Shown in pieces: positions 16,950-24,661 of a stretch of DNA of 64,000 nucleotides. Source of the stretch: Achromobacter spanius. GTDB taxonomy: Bacteria; Pseudomonadota; Gammaproteobacteria; Burkholderiales; Burkholderiaceae_B. The stretch is from contig NZ_CP034689.1 in assembly GCF_003994415.1 (NCBI RefSeq), positions 6,200,001 through 6,264,000 of the forward strand, written 5' to 3'. The position numbers and the translations under genes were made by a program. Positions within the stretch are counted from its first letter, which is position 1. Each line of letters starts with the position of its first letter. The notes below the pieces were generated by a model. That model had not been told where the DNA came from. It was given only the letters and a program-made list of their open reading frames with translations, and ran no database searches.

Positions 16950-17210
16950 GCGCTTCGATCCTTAAGGCCCCGTTTACAGAGTCACCGTCGCTCTGAAAGG
17001 CCGGAAGGAAGGCATCGGCCAATAGAAGATCAAAGCACTGCTCTAGGAGCTTCGGAAGACGGCGTCCTGCGCGTGCCAGCGCAGATCGACTTTACTCCTC
17101 ACGAATCGTTGAAGTCAATCAGGCCTGGCAGCGGGTGCGCTGGGACGGGGCACCTGTCGGCCAACCGGTAGAATCAGCTCCGTTCCTGTGTGGAGTTCCA
17201 CACTTGCCGC

Positions 17211-17523
17211 CTACCGTGGCGCCATGCCTTTGCGTAGCTTACCGGGCCCCTCCAGCAGTTCACGAACCATCAGCTCCTGTTCAGCCACGCAAGGTTCCGC
17301 CGCGAGCGCTTCCCACCATTCATCGTAGACAGGGGCTAGAACGCCGGAAGGGCGTTTGAACCTCGCTCGACAACTGCTTCGTTCGCAGCACAAACGAGCG
17401 GTACCGCTTGACCTCCAGCAGCAGGGCGAGCACGTCTGCGTCGGAGATCTTGCCATCAGAGCCACGATGACGGTCCTGAATAGCGCGGAGCTCAGCGAGG
17501 GATAAAGGAGATCTGAACGGCAT
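17211..17523 (-). pseudogene. Small conserved ICE gene, frameshifted
   Basis: Starting at 17523, MPFRSPLSLAELRAIQDRH...DVLALLLEVKRYRSFVLR gives a good protein start, but this frame ends at 17320 after about 50 meaningful residues. The neighbouring frame then encodes FKRPSGVL...DEWWEALAAEPCVAEQELMVRELLEGPGKL and stops at 17211. The two halves together resemble a roughly 100-residue family I remember as common next to ICE genes, with a conserved EPCV near the C-terminus. A one-base change near 17360-17375 would join them. It is either inactive or a sequencing error. Confidence 0.6.
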
Positions 17524-17655
17524 AGGCGAATACTGTATGTTTGCACAGTAAACCTATGTCGTCCTATCCCGCTAGCTAGAGCTGCGCCCTCTCTTGACGG
17601 GCCTGCACGGCAGCGGCCACAGCTTTGGCGGTGACTCGACACCGACTTGCCCTTA

Positions 17656-17708
17656 CGTCTATTAGTCGCTATAGTGAAATTACGGCTCTAAGTCGCGTCT
17701 ATTAGACG
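17656..17708. promoter_or_regulatory. Probable operator region of the XRE regulator
   Basis: CGTCTATTAG occurs twice in direct orientation (17656-17665 and 17696-17705), 40 nt apart, and the second extends to the near-palindrome CGTCTATTAGACG. It sits just before the GGAG and ATG of the regulator gene. Such spacing (four helical turns) fits cooperative binding by an autoregulator. Confidence 0.65.
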
Positions 17709-17727
17709 CATCCGATCGGAGCAAGAC

Positions 17728-18270
17728 ATGAACCAGAATCTCAGCCTGGCGGACACCATGAGGCCCACGTCGGAAGACCTCAAGAAATTGCGGGGGAAAA
17801 CTCGCCGCACGCAAGCGCAAACGGCGGCCATTCTTGGCGTTGGCCTACGCCAAGTGCAACGTTGGGAGGCAGGTGAGCAGTCGATGCCGCCGGCAACGTG
17901 GCGCTTTTTACAGATGTGTGGCCACCGTTTGCCCTCGGACTTCCTCGTCCCGGAAGATGGCGCCACCCGATCTTGGGATCTCGACAGCGACACGATACGG
18001 GACACCATTGAGCAAGGTGATTTCGTCCACCTACAGCCTGTCGTTGGCCCGATGATCCAAGCCCGAGTGTGGCTGGACCGCGTGCATGACGGCCTGATCG
18101 ACGAGGAGTCGTATGGCGGCTTTGTTATCGGATTCCCAGGGCACCCCGAAGCAGGCCAAGAATTCGGTGGCTTCTACATCGGCGAACGCATCACCTTCGC
18201 TAAGCGGAACGCCGTCCATGTGGAACAGCGCACACATACCACTGCAAGCGCGTCTAACCAGAAAATGTGA
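17728..18270 (+). CDS. XRE-type helix-turn-helix regulator
   Basis: A 180-residue putative transcription regulator. Residues 15-50 (SEDLKKLRGKTRRTQAQTAAILGVGLRQVQRWEAGEQSMPPATWRFL) form a helix-turn-helix of the Cro/C1 or DUF-type 'QVQRWEAG' class. The C-terminal 110 residues form a separate domain (VHLQPVVGPMIQARVWLDRV... GGFVIGFPGHPEAG) that I do not recognise. GGAG precedes the ATG. The repeated CGTCTATTAG upstream points to autoregulation. It lies 51 nt before the next gene. Confidence 0.72.
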   Translation: MNQNLSLADTMRPTSEDLKKLRGKTRRTQAQTAAILGVGLRQVQRWEAGEQSMPPATWRFLQMCGHRLPSDFLVPEDGATRSWDLDSDTIRDTIEQGDFVHLQPVVGPMIQARVWLDRVHDGLIDEESYGGFVIGFPGHPEAGQEFGGFYIGERITFAKRNAVHVEQRTHTTASASNQKM

Positions 18271-18321
18271 CCAGATGAGGCATACTCGCCGCCTCGCACA
18301 ACTCAAAACACGGAAAGAAAA

Positions 18322-18870
18322 ATGGGGGCCAACTGGAACGAAGGAATGATGCGCTGGGCACCATATGTTGACGCCGAAGGCCGGTCCTTTCCGCTCAACC
18401 ACTTGCATCCTTTCCGATACCAGTTGGAAACGACTGACGGCCGGACGGTAGAAATCCGTGTAGCTTTCGCGATGCACTGCTTCACGCACGGAAATGAGGT
18501 TACCGAGCATGCCCCGGATCTGTACCAGGATGAGCGCGAGGTCCGCAGGTTTTGCCATGACCGCTATGCTTTGTCCCCGCGCTTACCGCTCATTGTTCGC
18601 GAGCTGGCCAAACGCAAATGCGGCTATGCCAAGCATGAGAACTACGTCACCATCGACGTGGAGACCGCCGAAGGCTCTACCGGAAGCTATGGTGTCTTCT
18701 TCAACGTGCGGAGAATCAAGGACGCCGACGGTCTCGCAGTGCTCCTGACCATCCAGAGCGCCTACGAGCTGGACGCGGGAAAACAGCCGCCAATCCACGG
18801 CTCCATCAAGTTCACGCGTTTGATCGAACTGACGCTTGACGGAATCAAGCCGCGCCCGCCTCGAAAATAG
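18322..18870 (+). CDS. Hypothetical protein next to the XRE regulator
   Basis: A 182-residue protein, or about 173 if it starts at the ATG in MRWAPYVDAEGRSF. The N-terminus (LNHLHPFRYQLETTDGRTVEIRVAFAMHCFTHG) is beta-rich and carries conserved-looking His and Cys residues. It is followed by LPLIVRELAKRKCGYAKHENYVTIDVETAEG. I do not recognise a family. The 51-nt spacing from the regulator suggests one transcription unit, so it could be the regulator's partner. Confidence 0.6.
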   Translation: MGANWNEGMMRWAPYVDAEGRSFPLNHLHPFRYQLETTDGRTVEIRVAFAMHCFTHGNEVTEHAPDLYQDEREVRRFCHDRYALSPRLPLIVRELAKRKCGYAKHENYVTIDVETAEGSTGSYGVFFNVRRIKDADGLAVLLTIQSAYELDAGKQPPIHGSIKFTRLIELTLDGIKPRPPRK

Positions 18871-18889
18871 TATGACCGGAAAAAGCGAA

Positions 18890-18905
18890 GGCCCCCGAAG
18901 GGGCC
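18890..18905 (+). terminator. Terminator-like hairpin after the XRE unit
   Basis: GGCCCC and GGGGCC pair around CGAA, 20 nt after the stop at 18870. The T tract is poor, so this is only a likely transcript end. Confidence 0.5.
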
Positions 18906-19105
18906 CCGTAGTCTGGCGTTCTGTTGCCTCCGCTTTTGGCGGAACCGCTTGCGCGGCAGTCAACGCTTTTGCCCGAAGGCTCACCAGCTATTGCGTTAGG
19001 TCTATTGTTGCTCAAATTTGAGCATCGCGCAACCCATCCTTCCCAGCCAGACCGGGTACGACGAAGAATTTGCCTCTGTACGTATCACTGTATATGTAAC
19101 CAGTA

Positions 19106-19600
19106 TCAACATTGGCGGAAATACAGCCTCTCAGGATCCACCGTCAAAAATTCCTCCTCTACCGCGCATGCCCGCGCCGCCATCGCTTGGGGCCGATAAT
19201 CCCATTCCGGCTTTCCTGCGTCGTCAAATTCGACGATCGCAAAAGACCCGGCGGGCGCGAGGCCCCGCCCTTTTGGCCAATGCTCGATGATCGTGCTCAG
19301 GGCAGCCGCATTGGCAAGCACTTCCTCTCGAACAGGCTTGCGTTGCCACCACTTCCTTGCGGGCATGAGGTGCTGCAGCCCGACGTCGTCGTGCAACTGC
19401 ACGATAGCTGCTTCGCGCACCTCTTCGATGGCATTCGTCACCGATGTCCCGTGATAGTCGTAAAGCTGCGCACAGACGATTACCAGGCTGTCATGTCGCA
19501 CCCTGGCACGCAAAAAGCACGTGCCAACAGACATCAGGCCGGGGTATTGGAACCTGGGATACTCCTTGTCGATGCCCTGAAACTGCGAATTTCCGTCCAT
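19106..19600 (-). CDS. Hypothetical protein downstream of the gajAB unit
   Basis: A 164-residue soluble protein with a good GGGAG ahead of ATG 19600. The middle part (SLVIVCAQLYDYHGTSVTNAIEEVREAAIVQL) alternates beta and helix, and a KWWQRKPVREEVL segment follows. It lies 165 nt after gajB in the same direction. No family is recognised. Its position after a defence pair makes it a candidate accessory gene. Confidence 0.6.
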   Translation of the reverse strand: MDGNSQFQGIDKEYPRFQYPGLMSVGTCFLRARVRHDSLVIVCAQLYDYHGTSVTNAIEEVREAAIVQLHDDVGLQHLMPARKWWQRKPVREEVLANAAALSTIIEHWPKGRGLAPAGSFAIVEFDDAGKPEWDYRPQAMAARACAVEEEFLTVDPERLYFRQC

Positions 19601-19765
19601 CCCTACATCTCCCTATATCCTGCTCCTATCGGAGACACGCCGGACCATGCGCGCGCCCTGAAGGAACAACGGCAAGATTCATGGGAAATTAAAGGACAAC
19701 CTTGACCCGCCTGCCACTCACGCCCGCTAGTTCAGGTACGCGGACAGCCGGTAATTGGGGCTAAT

Positions 19766-21298
19766 TCACCAACGGAGCTTGAAAAGGGGACTCGGATTGG
19801 ATGTCGAAACCACTAAGGTTAGTGACTTTTTCGCCCTGCTAAAGGCTACATACATCTTGGACTTGGCGTACAGGGTCGATGTGAACTGCCCCTTGTCGCA
19901 GGCCATCAGCATCGCGTGGTCGCACTCCAGGCCCTTCGCCTTGTGAATGCTGCTGAGCACCTTTGGGGGTAATGACGGATGGGAATGGGAGCGCATACGC
20001 GACACCTCCGCAAATCCTTCGTCCGGATCTGCAAACTGACCAATGCGCACGGCATCCCGCAGTTCGGACCAGTGATCAATCTTCACTGTGTCAAAGCCTG
20101 CGGCGTTTTCCTTCACCAGCGCAGCAATTTTTGCGAGCGCGTTCGACACGCCCGTATGTGAGGGACTATTCAGGAGACATCGTGCGACCGCTTGGATGTT
20201 GGCCGGCTTTCCGGTGGTGGAGCGCGCCGCGCCGGTGCGAACTTCCTGCAAAAGTCGGTCACCGTGGCTGGACGAGCTGAATCCCGCTGCGACGCTGCCC
20301 ATGAAAGTGATGACACCCTGCGCCAGTGCTTCCGGATCACCATGACCTGCGCGCAGTGTCTGTACGAGCGCCCCTAGCGCATTACGCGTATGACCTTCCC
20401 AAATTGGTACTGTACGAAACCAGAACGCCCGAAGTGCCGACACCAAGTCGTTCTGCGATGCGAGAATCATAAGCTGTGAGCTGCTTTTCAGCACCTTGTC
20501 GATCGGTGCTCTATGCTCCTTGGACAGTTTGTAGCCCGTACGCATCTGAGCCGTGTTGTTTCCGACAAGCACCCTAACTGATGGAGGCAGCGCTCCAGTC
20601 AGGTCTATTGGAATTCCGCGTTCCAAGCTCTCCCGCGCCTCGATGACCCAAGCCCCCAACAGAGGACAACCGGTCTGCCAGCGGTGGGGCGTGATCAGCT
20701 TCTCGCCTGCTCCCTGCGCCTTCAAAGCGTCCCAGCGGGCACGATCCTCGCGCGCGGCTTTGTCGGTCTTGGCGCCGTAAATCCGCTGCATGGGATCACC
20801 AAAGATCCGGACAACTGCTCCAGCAGACAGCAAGGACATGACAACACTGTGCTGATCGACACTCGTGTCCTGGTGCTCATCGCACACGATGACTGGATAG
20901 CGTTGGGCCAGTGCACGAGCCACCATTGGCTGATGCCGCAGAAATCCTGCGACCTTGGTTGCCATGATTTCAAAGCCTCGCCCGCCGTCCTGCCAAGCCC
21001 AGGAGGTCAGATCGCGTGGAAGACCAAGTGGCTCATGGTAAGCCAGTGCGATCTGCGCTATCAAGGCATCGATGGTCTTGATCTCGACGCGCGCCCCTGC
21101 CTTCTTCGTGCGTTCTGCGAAGACAGAGCACGCGGCGTGGGTGTGCGTCAGGATGAGCAAGCGGCCATCACCGATCGCCCCAACCACCTCCTGCGCGTAC
21201 GCGGCGGCTTGGTATGTCTTGCCGCAGCCCGCCGCAGCTTCAATGATCACCAGCCGCTCGGGTGAGCGGAGAAGATTGGCAACGGCGTGGTCGCTCAT
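19766..21298 (-). CDS. gajB: UvrD-like helicase, Gabija GajB-like
   Basis: A 510-residue superfamily 1 helicase-like protein. Walker A is EAAAGCGKTYQ (residues 20-30), Walker B is VIVCDEHQDTS, motif III is RIFGDPMQRIYG, and motif VI is YVAFSRAKKSL near the C-terminus. I chose ATG 21298 because it overlaps the upstream stop as ATGA; a longer frame upstream lies inside gajA. At this size it is too short for a full UvrD, and pairing with an OLD nuclease is the class 2 OLD arrangement called Gabija, in which GajB cooperates with GajA to stop phage. Function is inferred from the pair. Confidence 0.82.
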   Translation of the reverse strand: MSDHAVANLLRSPERLVIIEAAAGCGKTYQAAAYAQEVVGAIGDGRLLILTHTHAACSVFAERTKKAGARVEIKTIDALIAQIALAYHEPLGLPRDLTSWAWQDGGRGFEIMATKVAGFLRHQPMVARALAQRYPVIVCDEHQDTSVDQHSVVMSLLSAGAVVRIFGDPMQRIYGAKTDKAAREDRARWDALKAQGAGEKLITPHRWQTGCPLLGAWVIEARESLERGIPIDLTGALPPSVRVLVGNNTAQMRTGYKLSKEHRAPIDKVLKSSSQLMILASQNDLVSALRAFWFRTVPIWEGHTRNALGALVQTLRAGHGDPEALAQGVITFMGSVAAGFSSSSHGDRLLQEVRTGAARSTTGKPANIQAVARCLLNSPSHTGVSNALAKIAALVKENAAGFDTVKIDHWSELRDAVRIGQFADPDEGFAEVSRMRSHSHPSLPPKVLSSIHKAKGLECDHAMLMACDKGQFTSTLYAKSKMYVAFSRAKKSLTLVVSTSNPSPLFKLRW

Positions 21299-23055
21299 AG
21301 ATCGAGCTCTTGCAGAGCCTTGTGACCCACGGCTGTCAATACCGCGTTGATCAATGGAAGCAATTGCGGCTCTATTTTCTTCCAAGCGCCTAACGCGACC
21401 ATTTTTTGGGCCAACTCTTGGCCACCGACAGTGGACTTGAACCATTGCTGGGAGTGCTTCTTCCAAGCCTTTTCTTGACCTGCAGGCGCACCATCCTTAC
21501 TGCCGCTGGCGGCCGCTATTATCAAAGTACGCCACGTCTTTCCCGATGCTTTCAGCGCCGCATCTATCGTCTCCACGCTCTTGTCTTGAAGTCCGAGGCG
21601 CTCCGCCAAAGTCCGGAGTCGATAGCCATCCACCTCGCCTTCTGCATCCCTCAGCAGTGCGAGGAGATTTTCTTCAGGGACGGCCCCGATCACATGGTCC
21701 TCGGTGCAGCCCTTGGGCCACTGGTGCAATCGTCCTTTGAGCTTGTCCTTCAGCTTCTTCCACCGCTCTGGTGCGGTACCTTCGTCGTCAGCCAGGCCGG
21801 CAAATAGCAAACCGGAAGACGCGAGCGTCTCCAACAGATCCAAGGTCGCACCGTTTCCCTGACCATCGCAGACTCGCACCCCGTAATCAAGCGGGTTGCC
21901 CTTAAAGGCCCTCTCTAATAGATACTGCAAAAAGCCGACTTCGGTGGGTCCTTCTGCGATGACGGCCACACGCGCCAGGAATGTTTCAGGATCGCGCTTC
22001 TGCTGCGGCCCGATCTTGTCCCGAGGCAGCGCACCGATGGAGCCCGCGCTGTCCAGATACCAGAGGTGCGCGTCCTCGGCACACGAAATGGCGATAGGGC
22101 TATGCGTCGTGAGGAAAATCTGCCCGTGTTGGCCGGCCAGGATCTTGATGAGCTTGCGCAGACGGTACGGCTCAAGCCCGCGCTCGATCTCATCGATGAG
22201 CGTAATGCTAGCTTCCTTGTCCGTTGACGATGCGATTTCGAGCGCGGACATACGTCTGGTGCCAGCCCCCCAACTACTCAGAGGCAACGCCACGTCATTC
22301 TCGGTCGCCACTAGTCCGATGAGCGCGCCGATGGACAACCCCTGGCTGGTCGTGAGACCGAGTTTCAAATTGCTGGGAAGCGCGGCACCGGCCATACGCG
22401 CATCCAGCGATTCGATCGCCTTCTTACCCTTGTCATTGAGCGAATCGTGCAAATCGAGCCCTGCTACCTCCTTGCCGATGCGGGCCCGCAATGCGCTATC
22501 GGCCAACAACCGATCCAGCGCCGAGCCATAGACAAGCCGCAGATCGCGATCATTGCGCTCATCAGCACTCATTCGAACCGAGCCGATACGCCGGCGAACG
22601 GCTGACGAAAAATGGGCCAATTCTTCGTTGGGTTGCATGACCTCCCACGCGAGTTCCAATTCCGCGGTACCCCGTACCCGAACGCGATATACCGGCTCGC
22701 CGGGCGCGGCAAGGTCTCCTTCTTCGTCGGCTGACGGAGGTATCGCATTCTGCCCGTCCCACGCCCACGGCCAGGCGAAAGTGCTCTGCGAGCCGATCCC
22801 GGTCGTATCGGGTAGGGTCATGACGGCTTCGATGACGAACTCCTGCGCGTTGTCGCGCGCCCAGTAATCGGCCTCAGAGAGGACCGCAGTGTTCGACGGT
22901 GAAAGCAGCAATGCAATCGCTTCGAGGATGGTCGTTTTTCCGACGTCACCCCCACCCAGGATGACGTTCATTCCTTCCGCAGGCAGCCATGTTAGGGAGT
23001 GGATGCCCCTGAAGCGTTGAATAGTTAGTTTACGAATATGTGCTGTGTGGGCCAT
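21295..23055 (-). CDS. gajA: OLD-family ATP-dependent nuclease, Gabija GajA-like
   Basis: A 586-residue protein with an ABC-type ATPase domain and a C-terminal TOPRIM domain. Walker A is GGGDVGKTT (residues 34-42), Walker B/D-loop is ITLIDEIERGLEPYRLRKL, and the H-loop is LTTHSPIAI. The TOPRIM region opens with VAVIAEGPTEVGFLQYLL (the EGPTE glutamate) and continues with LLFAGLADDEG. ATG 23055 begins MAHTAHIRKLTIQRFRG, the normal OLD start; an in-frame TTG at 23076 is the alternative. Length is near the 578 residues of the founding GajA. With gajB it should form the Gabija DNA-nicking defence complex. Confidence 0.85.
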   Translation of the reverse strand: MAHTAHIRKLTIQRFRGIHSLTWLPAEGMNVILGGGDVGKTTILEAIALLLSPSNTAVLSEADYWARDNAQEFVIEAVMTLPDTTGIGSQSTFAWPWAWDGQNAIPPSADEEGDLAAPGEPVYRVRVRGTAELELAWEVMQPNEELAHFSSAVRRRIGSVRMSADERNDRDLRLVYGSALDRLLADSALRARIGKEVAGLDLHDSLNDKGKKAIESLDARMAGAALPSNLKLGLTTSQGLSIGALIGLVATENDVALPLSSWGAGTRRMSALEIASSTDKEASITLIDEIERGLEPYRLRKLIKILAGQHGQIFLTTHSPIAISCAEDAHLWYLDSAGSIGALPRDKIGPQQKRDPETFLARVAVIAEGPTEVGFLQYLLERAFKGNPLDYGVRVCDGQGNGATLDLLETLASSGLLFAGLADDEGTAPERWKKLKDKLKGRLHQWPKGCTEDHVIGAVPEENLLALLRDAEGEVDGYRLRTLAERLGLQDKSVETIDAALKASGKTWRTLIIAAASGSKDGAPAGQEKAWKKHSQQWFKSTVGGQELAQKMVALGAWKKIEPQLLPLINAVLTAVGHKALQELDL

Positions 23056-23259
23056 GTCATTATCAATTGCGGGCAATAAGAGCTAAGCCGGCAAGCCACT
23101 CTCTCACCTCATTCATGGAATGCGAGCTTCGAATACCCTCACAGGTTTACGATCACGCTCATTCCGCAACTGCAACAAAATGCTAAACGCACGTAGCTTA
23201 GCAGCACTCAACTCAATAAACAGTATTCGTATGAGCCGCCGTCGCGACAAGAAAAACCG

Positions 23260-23287
23260 AAGACCGCTTTCGGCCAGAAGCGGTCTT
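23260..23287 (-). terminator. Terminator of the leftward arsenic operon
   Basis: AAGACCGCTT and AAGCGGTCTT are perfect 10-nt complements around an 8-nt loop, followed leftward by CGGTTTTTC. It lies 30 nt after the arsB stop and separates the arsenic operon from the gajA promoter region. Confidence 0.8.
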
Positions 23288-23316
23288 TGTCTGAGATATG
23301 AGCACCCTCGCCCTCG

Positions 23317-24597
23317 CTACCCTAGCCTGATTGCCAAGGCAGCCAGCGTCACCAGAAGCACCGGCAGCGTCAGCACAATGCCAACCTTGAAGTAATAGCC
23401 CCACGAGATCACGGTGCCTTTGCGCTCCAATACATGCAGCCAAAGCAACGTCGCCAGGCTCCCGATCGGGGTGATCTTCGGCCCCAGATCGCTACCGATC
23501 ACATTGGCGTAGACCATCGCTTCCTTGACGACGCCGCTGGCCTGGCTGGCGTCGATCGACAAGGCGCCTACCAGCACCGTCGGCATGTTGTTCATGATGG
23601 ACGACAGGAATGCCGCCACCAGGCCCGTACCGATCGTGGCCGTCCAGATCCCCTGCTCCGCGATCCCGCTCAGCAGATCAGCCAGGTATTGGGTCAGGCC
23701 GGCGTTGCGCAGGCCGTAAACGACCAGGTACATCCCCAACGAGAAGATCACGATCTGCCACGGCGCTTCGCGTATGACCTTGCGCGTGCTGATGATATGG
23801 CCGCGTCCTGCAACCAGCAGCAGGATTGCCGCCCCGACTGCCGCCACGGCGCTCACGGGCACGCCCAACGGCTCCAGGCCGAAAAATCCGATCAGCAGCA
23901 ACACCAGGACGACCCAGCCGGCACGAAAAGTGCCCGCGTCGCGGATGGCTGCCGCAGGCGGCTTGAGCTGGCCCGCGTCGTATCGCGCGGGAATGCTCTT
24001 ACGAAAATACAGCATCAGCACCGCCAAGGTCGCTGCCACCGCAACGAAATTGACAGGCACCATCACCGCGGCATAACGGTTGAAGCCGATGTCGAAGAAG
24101 TCGGCGGAAACGATATTGACCAGATTGGACACAATCAATGGCAAGCTGGCGGTGTCCGCGATAAAACCTGCCGCCATGACGAAGGCCAAGGTGGCGGCCG
24201 GGCTGAATCCCAGTGCCAGCAACATGGCCATGACGATGGGCGTCAGGATCAGCGCGGCGCCGTCGTTCGCAAACAGCGCCGCGACCGCCGCGCCCAGCAA
24301 CACGATCAGCGCGAACAGCGCCCGACCGCTACCCTTGCCCCATCGCGCCACGTGCAAGGCGGCCCATTCAAAAAAGCCCGCCTCATCGAGCAACAGGCTG
24401 ATGATGATGACGGCGATAAAGGTGGCGGTGGCGTTCCAGACGATATTCCACACCACCGGGATGTCACCGACGTGGACCACGCCGGCGACAAGCGCAAGGA
24501 CGGCGCCCAAACTGGCGCTCCACCCGATCCCCAGGCCACGGGGCTGCCAGATCACGAGCACGAGCGTAAGAACAAAAATTGCTATTGCACCAAACAT
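23317..24597 (-). CDS. arsB: Arsenite efflux permease ArsB
   Basis: A 426-residue inner-membrane transporter with about 12 hydrophobic segments, the usual length for ArsB. Typical stretches include LFANDGAALILTPIVMAMLLALGFSP, ADTASLPLIVSNLVNIVSADFF and VYANVIGSDLGPKITPIGSLATLLWLHVL. It exports As(III)/Sb(III), and with ArsA becomes an ATP-driven pump. It is the last gene of arsR-C-D-A-B, 64 nt after arsA, and a terminator follows. Confidence 0.96.
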   Translation of the reverse strand: MFGAIAIFVLTLVLVIWQPRGLGIGWSASLGAVLALVAGVVHVGDIPVVWNIVWNATATFIAVIIISLLLDEAGFFEWAALHVARWGKGSGRALFALIVLLGAAVAALFANDGAALILTPIVMAMLLALGFSPAATLAFVMAAGFIADTASLPLIVSNLVNIVSADFFDIGFNRYAAVMVPVNFVAVAATLAVLMLYFRKSIPARYDAGQLKPPAAAIRDAGTFRAGWVVLVLLLIGFFGLEPLGVPVSAVAAVGAAILLLVAGRGHIISTRKVIREAPWQIVIFSLGMYLVVYGLRNAGLTQYLADLLSGIAEQGIWTATIGTGLVAAFLSSIMNNMPTVLVGALSIDASQASGVVKEAMVYANVIGSDLGPKITPIGSLATLLWLHVLERKGTVISWGYYFKVGIVLTLPVLLVTLAALAIRLG

Positions 24598-24661
24598 TGG
24601 GCGAACTCTTTTTTATTTGTGGATTGAAGGTTGAAGCGATAAAGGGTCATTACGTGGGTAA

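Noticed and set aside
23434..24627. Long plus-strand open frame opposite arsB
   Set aside because: It is a shadow of arsB: the protein is rich in His, Gln, Arg and Asp, with no family pattern and no ribosome site.
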